NCBI GenBank assembly: GCA_025331445.1
Contig: JAIWNE010000257.1
Coordinates: forward strand, 1-15,621
DNA length: 15,621 nucleotides
Direction of reading: 5' to 3'
DNA from: Blakeslea trispora
Lineage: Eukaryota; Mucoromycota; Mucoromycetes; Mucorales; Choanephoraceae
The notes beneath the pieces were generated by a model, which saw only the letters and a list, made by a program, of their open reading frames with translations, was not told the DNA's origin and made no database searches. Position numbers and translations under genes: made by a program. This document shows, in pieces, positions 7,528 to 15,621 of this stretch (positions are counted from its first letter, which is position 1; every line of letters starts with the position of its first letter).

Positions 7528-8579
7528 ATGAACCGTCAGATCCCCCAAGTAGCTGCCTCTACCCCTCGCACTCCTGCTCGTACTCCTGCTCGTGCTCTTA
7601 CCCGTCCTGCTGCTCTTCCTGTTCCTGTCGCTCAGCCAGATGGACGCATTGATGATCTCTTAGAGCATATTGCCTTTCTCGAGTCTGCTTTTGGTCGATC
7701 TGGCACTAGTAGTGCTAATGGCGATGCTACTAGAAGACCTCTCAGTGGTAGAAACCCTGTGTTGCTTGTAAGTTAAAGACTGCTGCAAAAAAGATGATTT
7801 CAATACTTACATTCCCACAACGTTTAATAGAAAGCCGTCAAGAATGCGCTTGAGACCGCCAAGCGAATTGGTGTCGAGTTCGCCTTGGATCATTCCTTGA
7901 AGAAGTCTGGAAGAAACCAACCGGTATTCAGGGCTATCCTTCAGAATGCCATTACTGAGATGAAAACGTTTGCTGGTTACTCCGAGCACGAAGAACTCTC
8001 CAAGGAGGTTACAAAGTGCTTGGAGGAAAAGATAAGAAACCAATTCAATGTTCTAGAGCGAACGAAAAAAGAGGTGTCTCTAGCCTTGCATCTCGGGAAC
8101 AGACATCGCTCAAGAAACGCAAGCGTAAGTGAGTTGATAGAGTAAGTAAAAACAGAACATACTACTTTTAATGATGACTTACCTTTCTCTTGAAAGAAAC
8201 TAATGGCTCGCAGAGCTTGCTTTGCGAAAGACTCGGTTTCTCTGTCTCGTGACATTGGCAGTGTAGAGGAATGCAATGCTGTTCTTGAGAGGGCATATAT
8301 GTTTGACGAAGAAGATGAAGCAGATGGAGAGTTTGGCGAACTCTTTCGTGTGTTGGTTCCTTCCTGGCGTTCTGACAAGGTAAGTTGTTGAATATTTGTT
8401 TTGTTCAAGCGTGATAACGACAGTGTTTCTAGTTGAACAGTTCTTTCTCTCGCTTGGACGACGCGGACAGAAGAAGCAAAAAGAAGCATGTACGTGCTAC
8501 TCGTCGTCGTAGAAACGTTGAAGCAGCTCTGTCTGAAGAGCTTCGTCGCCCTCTTCCTCGTTGGGCTTTGAATGAGTAG
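7528..8579 (+). CDS. Intact four-exon gene, 287-aa basic protein of unknown function
   Basis: Not recognised. Exons: 7528-7767, 7831-8141, 8214-8379 and 8433-8579; introns of 63, 72 and 53 nt all start GTAAGT and end in AG. Intron 2 has CTAAT nine bases before its acceptor. Joined, they give 287 residues without a stop. The N-terminus is rich in Pro, Arg, Thr and Ala (TPRTPARTPARA), then a short amphipathic helix (RIDDLLEHIAFLESAF), a long charged helical middle, an acidic patch (FDEEDEADGEFGE), and a very basic C-terminus (RRSKKKHV, TRRRRN) that could be a nuclear localisation or DNA-binding segment. It converges on the Tnp2 pseudogene at 11740-8989. By analogy with the two-gene CACTA elements it may be an accessory transposon protein, but that is inference from position. 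It could equally be an independent gene. Confidence 0.7.
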
Positions 8580-8625
8580 ATTTCGTCTTTTCTTTGCTTT
8601 TGTTTTTTCTCTTTTTTTTGCTATT

Positions 8626-8631
8626 AATAAA
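8626..8631 (+). terminator. Polyadenylation signal of the four-exon gene
   Basis: AATAAA 47 nt after the stop codon, following a T-rich stretch. It supports a complete 3' end for this gene. Confidence 0.5.
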
Positions 8632-8862
8632 CATTTGTATTAAAATAAGCCTGACGTTGACATGTACACTCCTTACTTACCTCTGTTACGTGAAATCGCT
8701 GCTTTTGTTACAGTTCTGAGTACTAAAGCTAAAGATTCATACCCATTAAGCCTAACTTAGCAAAAGTAAGGAAACAGGGGTTCGCTGATATGAATTAAAT
8801 ATTGAAGAAAAGAAAGGAAAATTTATTTGAATAAAAAATTAATAAAAAGGAATCTATAAAAA

Positions 8863-8983
8863 ATAATGTAAAAAAAAAGAGAGAGAGAGAAAAAAGAACA
8901 AAAAAGAGAAAAAAAAAACAGAGAAAAAAAAGAGAGAAAAAAAAGGAGAAAAAAAAAGGAGAAAAAAGAGAGACAAGAAGAGA
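8863..8983. repeat. Purine (GA/A) low-complexity tract
   Basis: Almost uninterrupted A and G for about 120 bases, with GAGAGAGAGA and repeated AAAAGGAGAAA units; only a few other bases occur. It lies exactly between the convergent 3' ends of the four-exon gene and the transposase pseudogene. Confidence 0.85.
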
Positions 8984-8988
8984 TTAAA

Positions 8989-11740
8989 CTAAGCAATAAG
9001 CTTTGGTTCTATCTGGACAACCACATGAGTGTTGCTTAGGTGGTCAAGGACAATTGCCACTTGGCTATGCAAATGCAATACAGGAATAATTGAAGCAACT
9101 GAGTTTGACTCGAAGCCTTTTTGAAGGGCTTCCATGCCAAACTTGGTTGTGTCTTGGTTGTTGTAGTAGTAAAATTGCAAGTCAGACTTGCAAAACCATC
9201 TCACGAAGGCAAGGTAATGTGTTGTTGACGATTGGTCGCCGTTTTCTTCTTCTACCATTATTGTGTGTCTAAAAAGACACAAGATTTGGCAATATCTGAG
9301 CTCAAGACCGTTGGTTCCAGGATAGTAGGCCATTGCATATGAACCTCGCTTGCTTGTTGTTGATGCATCAACCGAGCTGAACTTGTTGCCCAGAATATTA
9401 ATGCGCTTGAACTTATGGGCCTTCCTTTGAACTGAAAATGATTTGGGGTTCAAGACAGCAGCATATTCATCCAAGTACATTGACCCTTACACCTAAGTAT
9501 AATACTCAACAAGAGACGAGAACATTTCCTCCTTGAGCATAGTTGCAACAGGCTTTACTGACAAAAAGAAACTAGGCTGGAGTTGCTCGAAGCCATAAGC
9601 AGGCTCACTACCCGTCCACATGGTATGAAAGTCAGAAAGGCAGAAAGTCTTGACAGCATCATCATATTCTTGACGTAGCAATTCATGACAGGATGGCTTC
9701 TGAACACAAAAGAGATCTTGCACTTGAGCCTTGTCTTGATCAGGAATACATTGCGTCAAATTTTCAATCAATTCTTCAGCATAAACATTTAATAAGAACT
9801 TGTTTATGTAAGTTCTCTCGACGCAGTCTTTTCTGTTGGTTCTGATGCCCTTCAAGTCTTGGTTATATCGCTCAAAGTTGAACAACCAATGCGATGGTGA
9901 AGCTGAGTAGTCCAGAATTGTTTCTCTGAGATGTAGTGCATTATGAAAGTTGATGGTGATTAATGATTTCTCTTTATAGATACTTTCAAATTCAACCAAA
10001 AACATTTTCAACATACTCTGAGCATCATCAAGTTGTGCGAGGGACAAACAGGGGGAAAGAAGAATACGAGAAGTCTTTACCAATAGCATCCAATGCTCAT
10101 AGACCTTCTTGCCGATGTACTTGTGTAGAAAGTATGGTGACAACACCAACAACCAAGTCGACCACTCATCTGCCTTGAGATTTGAAAACCCAGTTCCGAT
10201 TGCAATCTTGCGAGCAATCGACGATACAGCATGGCCAGAGGGAAGAACGAACTTGCTTTTAAGGACTGCTTGAATTTCTTTCAGGTTCCCCATTGTGAGC
10301 ATAGGTAAGCTGGTGTCTTTGTTGCTGGTCCAAATTATTGTCATTTTTTGGTAATCCCCAAAAGGAGATTATGCATAATATCGATTCCAACATGGCGGAT
10401 GGGATCGAAGTACGGCAACTCCAGAAGAACACTCCAACGGGTACCATTTTCTTTCTTTAGATCCTTACGCTCACTATCGGTCTTTGTCTTGAGCCATCTT
10501 GAAGCTTGGGTGCAGTGCTCTTGACATGATCTTCTTGTCCATCTTTCGACTTCAAAGTCAGTAAAGTCTCGAGCTTTATCACCTTTTAAATACCCTTAAA
10601 CTGCTTCTTACATTTCATGCATGCATTAATGGAGTTAAAAGAAGTAAAACCGGCTACCTTTCGCTGGGCCGGCAGATCCATCATGCACAAGGAAAGTGCA
10701 GCCTTGACAAATTGCTTGCCATGCTTTCTTGTTTGCATTTCTACGCCGTTCATCAATGCAAGAAGTTCCTTAACCAAGGGAAGGAGATAGTGATTCATCT
10801 CGTATGTCTTGGACTCCTTTGGACCGTTAATCAAGCATTCCAAGATGGTGTTGGTACGAAGATTTCTTATTTCACGAGGCAAGTTTTGGATAGTAAGATA
10901 GATGGCACCTATGCTGTAGCTGTCCTTGTAGGCTTGAAACCAGTCACAGTTCAAGGTGAGCAAGAGGTTGTAGTTACTTTGGAGGATGAAAGGCTCATTG
11001 TCGGTAGGATCAACCTTGAACTCGTTCCAAACTCGACCGTCGAAGATGTCAGAGAGCATGCCAGGCAAAACTTGGCGGCTTTTCCATTGGCAGACATTTT
11101 CAACAAATCCATCTCGCATGAAAAAGGATCTTAAAGTCTCTGTCAAAGAGTTGTAAAAGAATGAGCGGACAGGAGCTACCGTACCATATTGGTTGGGGGC
11201 CTAAAGGCTTTGCTGACAAGGCAAAGAACCAAGAAAAAGACCATTGTAAAGACATCTAGGCTGTTTAAGAAGAGCTTGTCTTTCAGCTTCGTTATCATAC
11301 GGACGAATTGCATGGCAAGTGATACAGCTGGCATACTCCTTAACACCGAACCCAAAAGAACCAGCGGAATGACACCAGCTATCGAAAGTAGCGATCGACT
11401 TAGGAAACCGGAAGCTTTCTTGAGCTAAACAAAGGACCATGTTACAGAAGAGCATGATGGCTTCACTTGATATATCAGTCAACTGGTTCTTGCGCAACAA
11501 GACAAGCATCACAAACAACAAAGAAGCAATTGGGGTAGATGGTAAGTTGTCGTTGCGAGGAAGCTCAAATGCAGGTTCTAAAAATAAACATAAAAAGTAA
11601 GTTAACTAACTAACGAACAAAAACTATTATATAAATAAAGACATACCTTCATGACTAGCATCTTCAGCTTCCACTACGGCGTATAGGAGTTTTAAAAATA
11701 TTGGAGTGAGCTTTTTCTGATTGAGGTCAATATTCAGCTT
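8989..11740 (-). pseudogene. Tnp2-type (CACTA/Plavaka-like) transposase, decayed
   Basis: A large transposase of the tnp2 family, which would cut and move the element carrying it. In order: a Cys pair in VKEYASCITCHAI (near 11320); the tnp2 core with SDIFDGRVWNEF, LTLNCDWF, NLPREIR, LLPLVKELLALMNG and CMKCKKQF (11100-10590); LELPYFDP and IDIMHNLLLG (10420-10360); and the helical C-terminal region to 8989. One intron is clear (11646-11578, GTATGT...TAG, 69 nt). Lesions: TAG at 11201-11203; a frameshift at about 10588 in a T/A run; a frameshift in the A6 run at 10349-10344; TAG at 9493-9495 and TAA at 9487-9489. The frame across each lesion is recovered in the same or a neighbouring phase, so the gene is recent enough to read. 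The N-terminal start is not found upstream of 11740; an acceptor AG at 11739-11738 is possible. Terminal inverted repeats were not recognised. Confidence 0.85.
11578..11646 (-). other. Intron of the transposase pseudogene
   Basis: 69 nt, GTATGT at the donor and TTTTTAG at the acceptor, with GTTAAC/CTTAC branch-like sites. Splicing joins the flanking open segments in one frame (G|AA completes a Glu codon). Confidence 0.65.
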
Positions 11741-12387
11741 TTATAGGCATGGCTGTATTGACTTTTGAAATGATTAAAGTAATGGATTTTTTTGTTGAAA
11801 TGTAATATAGAGACTTAAGGGAGGTTAGTTTTTGAATTTGAAGCTGATCTGAAGAGATGATTTGATCTCGGTTTTTTTTTACATGTCAAAGGCCATAAAA
11901 TAAGTAAAAAGACTAAGAAAAATAATCTGTGAGAAAGAGATTTGGCTGAAAAGGGAAAAAAATAGCAGTGAAAATGAAGAGACAATCAAATGGGGGGATC
12001 GATTTCAGAGTTTATGCAAAAGAAATGTACAAAAAGGGTAAATGGGGGGATAGGCCAAGTGAGGTGAAACAGTCTGGGTGAAAAGTAAAGATGTATGCAA
12101 ATTTAATTTAAAGGTAAAGAAGAGGTATTTGGAAGGAATCCTAAAGTAAACTCAGATATATGACAAAATAAAGATATCAAGCTGAAAGAGATGATAAAGA
12201 AGCATAAGCCATTAAATTTATAAAGCCAAAGGCCAAAGAGCTAATTTTTAATTTTTTGTGTAATCATAACAAGGTGTAGAAAGCTAAAGAAGTGTAAAAA
12301 GGTGTAAAAATAAAATAGCATGGTTGAGAGAAGATGCTTGCCATTCATACTTTTGAATTTTAAGACAGTAGTACAAGAAAGTTACGA
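11741..12387. other. A+T-rich spacer upstream of the transposase pseudogene
   Basis: No supported gene. The plus strand is purine-rich, with G-rich spots (TGGGGGGATC near 11992 and TGGGGGGATAGG near 12042). A comparable G-run (ATGGGGGGAAATG) occurs near 6509 on the far side of the transposon neighbourhood, in the same orientation, so it is not a terminal inverted repeat. The lost 5' exon of the transposase may lie here. Confidence 0.4.
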
Positions 12388-13942
12388 TCATGACTGAATG
12401 TCGATCTTGAGATCTCTCATCACCATCACTGAAGCAACATGAGCACATGGAGAAGGACTCGTTGTTGCTGTAAGTGTCTTTAAGTTAAATAATGACTGGC
12501 AAAATGAATAACAGACATTCCAGCAGTTAGGTAAAATAAAAAACTGCACTCATCTTTGTATAAAGTGAGATGATGTAGTTTGGGCTGAATCAAATCGCAT
12601 TGTATGAGAATAAGCAGTGCTCAGAAAACCTGAAAAAGATAGATGCTGGTGTAAGATTATGCGCAACAACTTAAAGAGAAGTTAAAAAGGAGAAAAGAAA
12701 CAAATACTACTTTGAAGCAAGTGAAAAGGAAAGAAAGAAAAGTAATGATGATTCCTACCTAATCGCTATTTTTTTTTCAGCTAATGACTCTCACTAAATA
12801 AGGATGGAATGTTTGATAATCTCTTTTAAGAACTGTTGGTCTTGAACATTGGAAGTCAACTTTGAGACTAGGCAAATCAACAGTGTAGACAAACAACTTT
12901 AAAAGCTTTGAAATTGATATTGGACTGAATGATGAATCAGAATGCCTGGTTGAGAAGTCATAAAAGAGGAACAGAAGGATCAATTGTAGGCTTTAGAAGA
13001 GGGATCCATTCACTTCTTTTATCAAGACAATTGGTTGTTGTACATGTTTATCGAAATGAGTATATTATCAACAATCATCACCATTTTCTGTCAATGCTAG
13101 CAATAATCCAAGATTCGCTTTCCAGTTGATCCATCATAATATGTTTTTATTTCCCAAATGATAGAAAAATAGTCCAACTAGCTATACTGTAATCCACCTC
13201 ATAGATGCTTACCTTTCAAAAAACATGATACCCTTTAAAGAACCTTTGATCATCCAAAGTGCTTTGATATGTAACTTGAATTGATTCTTTCTCCAGAAAT
13301 GATGTTGACAATGATGGCATCTTTCTTTGAATAAACTGCCAACTTTTACTTATAACTTTACCTCTTAATTCCATTTTGTCATTCATAGGATTGATCTCTA
13401 GTAAATCAGATGTAAATTCGGCTAGGTATTGTTGTTTGGAGAGTGAAAGTAGTCTCTTCAATGAGTTGAAGAAATAAAAGACTGTTATCACAAGCTGAAG
13501 GTGCAATCCGAATGTTTAGGTTGATTCAATCAGAAATAGTAATGACTCCATACTATCTTAAAGGTTTATATGTGAGTCAGGTAATCAATGTAGAATTGAA
13601 CAATACCTTACCATGCTTCAAAATCCATTGGGCTTCATCATAAAACAATCATCTAACAGTGTGACTAATACTATATCTATTTTCAAAAAATGTTAGATTA
13701 TAAAGCCATATGTAATACCATCGAGTTGCTTACCTTTGCTTTATATTAGACGCGACTAAAAGAATTCTCATGTTAATGTAAGCATCTCCATCACTGATAA
13801 TTTGGAAGAAAGTGTAATTATTGATCTTTTTCAAGTGGTTTAGTGGTGGCGTGTTTAAAAACTGCAATTGTCTGCTTTGTGATGGTAAGATGAGTGACTG
13901 TATGATAAAGACTTGAGCTGCCCAAATTGATCGTGAACAAAC
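12388..13942 (-). pseudogene. Unrecognised intron-rich gene, probably partly decayed
   Basis: A chain of splice-bounded open segments on the minus strand. Segment A (13942-13734) is open for 69 codons (INNYTFFQIISDGDAYINMR near its end), bounded by TTTTTTAG and GTAAGC. Intron GTAAGC...CTAAC...AAATAG leads to segment B (13676-13612; LFYDEAQWILKH, with one in-frame TGA). Donor GTAAGG leads to segment C (13481-13213; MELRGKVISKSWQF), which hits a stop in a T6 run just before donor GTAAGC. Further open stretches lie at 12983-12777 (LKLFVYTVDLPSLKVDF), and a possible last exon (12467-12388) follows CTTACAG. Phases of A-B-C agree. Family not recognised; an acceptor and frame alternative exists for segment A (CTAG at 13963-13962). 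Some stops may be splice errors in this reading rather than real lesions. Confidence 0.4.
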
Positions 13943-14089
13943 CTAAAAAACAAGCCTCTTTCTAGACAGATAAAAGAAGGATAAGTTAGCAATCATGTAG
14001 CATGGCCTGATTAATACACCTTAACTTGGAAAGGAAACACTCTCGAGATTCAGGAAAAATAAAGGGTGTAGTATTCAATAGAGTAAGGA

Positions 14090-14135
14090 AAAAAAAAGTC
14101 GAGAAAAAAAGAGATAAGAAAAAGGAAAGAGAATA
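14090..14135. repeat. Purine-rich low-complexity tract
   Basis: A mostly A/G stretch with runs of A up to nine, similar in style to 8863-8983 but shorter. Confidence 0.6.
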
Positions 14136-14138
14136 ATG

Positions 14139-14173
14139 TCACCCCCATAAATAACACGGAACTTTGGGGGTGA
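14139..14173. repeat. Perfect 9-bp hairpin with G5/C5 arms
   Basis: TCACCCCCA, 17 bases, then TGGGGGTGA. The C5/G5 arms stand out in very A+T-rich surroundings. Confidence 0.65.
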
Positions 14174-15621
14174 ATTTGCTTTTAAAGTATGTCAGCTATC
14201 CTAATGTAGGTAAAGAGAGAATAAGCCTGGAACCTTCTTTAAAATCGGCCAATCAGAGTAGCGAATTTCCATCACTATGAAAAAGGATTGGGTTTACATC
14301 CTCTCTTTGCATCATACGCTTCAATCAAAAATAAAATAGTGTTTAAAATAGTGATGAACTCAATTATTTAATTATAAAGAAGGAGATGCAGTCAAAAAGA
14401 TAATTACAGTTGAATAGTAGAAAAAAGACACAATCCTTAGATTTTGATAAAAATATCATTTTCATGAAGCATTGATTTCATGTGCTCTGACTTGCTTTTG
14501 CATATTAAGAACTGACTAGAATAGTTATAAACAGTAAGAAATATATAACTCTTAAGTTAAAAAGCTAACTTCTATGAGCACATGTTAGCTTTCTCGCTGC
14601 TCATCAGTTCTGCATGTCGACATCTCAAACTTATATAAGCATGCAAGTTGGTAGGTCACCTCGCAAAAGGTTGAAAAAAATAAAATAAAATAGATAAAAA
14701 GCACCTACAAATACCTTAGAAGTGATTGCTTAGTTAACAAAAGTTAAAAATCTGGAATATGGTTGACCAGTTTCTTAAGAAGATACTTAAAAAAGGTATA
14801 CCTTTAAATCAAAGAGATAGATATATGATGATGAATGTATGCTCAAGACAACATACAATAAAAATAACAATTCAATGATATTAAACTGCTTATGAAAAAT
14901 TATTTGATTTCGAGTAAAAGTTACTTCAAGCTCTCATAATGAAATATACGAATGCTCTGGTTCTGATTATGATTTATAAAAACTGTTATGCCCAAACCAT
15001 CTAATTTCCTATTTACTTCTCTATACAATTATATTTGAAGTAAAGTTGACAACCTTACAAGTAGCACAGTACCATTTAAAGTATTTTTACCACTTACAAT
15101 AATGCCAAATCATGAACAACTGCTTGTGTGGTGATTTCACCATATGATAATAAGAGTAGATACTGAAAATGATATCAAATAAAAGAATTGCTTATTTTAA
15201 AATACGATATACAACTCAAACTAATAGAAGCTCAACATAATGTAAAAGAGGGAAAGCTAATATACACATAAAGACAAAGTAAGCAGTAAAATGCTTACTC
15301 AGAAGAAAAAAGGACAGAGAAAATTACACAAGTTCCAAATCAAGCCCATCCCAGATTTAAAGTCCTAATTCAACTGTATTCAGGACGGTAAAATACAGGA
15401 CAATGGTAGAACACTGGAAGAAGACCTCAACCGTCATATAAAGATTATTTTCCTTATATTTATGAGAATAAGGAATTAGTAAAATCCATTCACATTCGAG
15501 TAGACACAGACTTTAGAAATTGTATAAAAAGACCATGTAATTTTAGTTTAGAACATTATTCCACTTTTTAAGAATAAAGAGTTTATCAAAGACTTTCTTG
15601 TTTTTCCTTTATTCTCTCACA
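14174..15621. other. A+T-rich region without a supported gene
   Basis: No frame longer than a few dozen codons with a recognisable motif on either strand. Items noted: GGCCAATCAG near 14250, a CCAAT-box match; a perfect 9-bp hairpin at 14561-14592; and an open plus-strand stretch near 15290-15480 with a faint ubiquitin-like pattern. Confidence 0.4.
14561..14592. repeat. Perfect 9-bp hairpin
   Basis: AAAGCTAAC, 14 bases, then GTTAGCTTT. Confidence 0.5.

Noticed and set aside
8125..8196. First donor/acceptor pair as the main form of intron 2
   Set aside because: Kept only as an alternative: the pair 8142-8213 has a better branch site (CTAAT) at typical distance.
7807..8489. Minus-strand ORFs of 78 and 170 codons
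   Set aside because: Antisense of the four-exon gene; they cross its introns and exons alike and have no motif.
10712..11134. Plus-strand ORF of 140 codons
   Set aside because: Exact antisense of the Tnp2 core, whose conserved motifs are on the minus strand.

Overview
The window looks like repeat-rich DNA from a fungus, most likely an early-diverging Mucoromycota (Mucorales-like) genome. The reasons are: high A+T; short introns (53-72 nt) with GTAAGT/GTATGT donors and CTAAY-like branch sites; a Ty3/gypsy chromodomain retrotransposon; and a Tnp2 (CACTA/Plavaka-like) transposase. The genus cannot be fixed from the sequence alone. There is no rRNA, tRNA, CRISPR array or recognisable host housekeeping gene.

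Region 1-4501 is Ty3/gypsy material, all on the minus strand. Reading 5'->3' on that strand: a truncated RNase H end plus a complete integrase core and GPY/F module (4501-2971), a 589-bp unrelated insertion (2375-2963) with a 7-bp target duplication, the chromodomain tail (2374-1986), a polypurine tract, one 280-bp LTR (1810-1531), and then an open gag-protease frame that runs off the left edge (1435-1). The order is therefore integrase-LTR-gag: two element pieces meet at one shared LTR.

Region 4502-7470 has no convincing large gene. It holds a perfect hairpin, a 68-codon basic ORF, a diverged solo LTR of the same family (5820-6111), a cluster of the motif TTGTCCATTGCA in both orientations on either side of that LTR, and a loosely periodic ATTGG repeat.

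Region 7470-11740 looks like one DNA-transposon neighbourhood. An intact four-exon gene (7528-8579, plus strand, 287 residues, with TATA box and polyadenylation signal) converges on a decayed Tnp2-type transposase (11740-8989, minus strand). A 120-bp purine tract separates their 3' ends. The transposase has one intron, two frameshifts and three in-frame stops. The spliced plus-strand gene has no such damage.

Region 11741-15621 is A+T-rich. It includes a string of splice-bounded open segments on the minus strand (12388-13942) that looks like an unrecognised, partly decayed intron-containing gene, and two perfect hairpins further right. The last 1.4 kb shows nothing firmly assignable.
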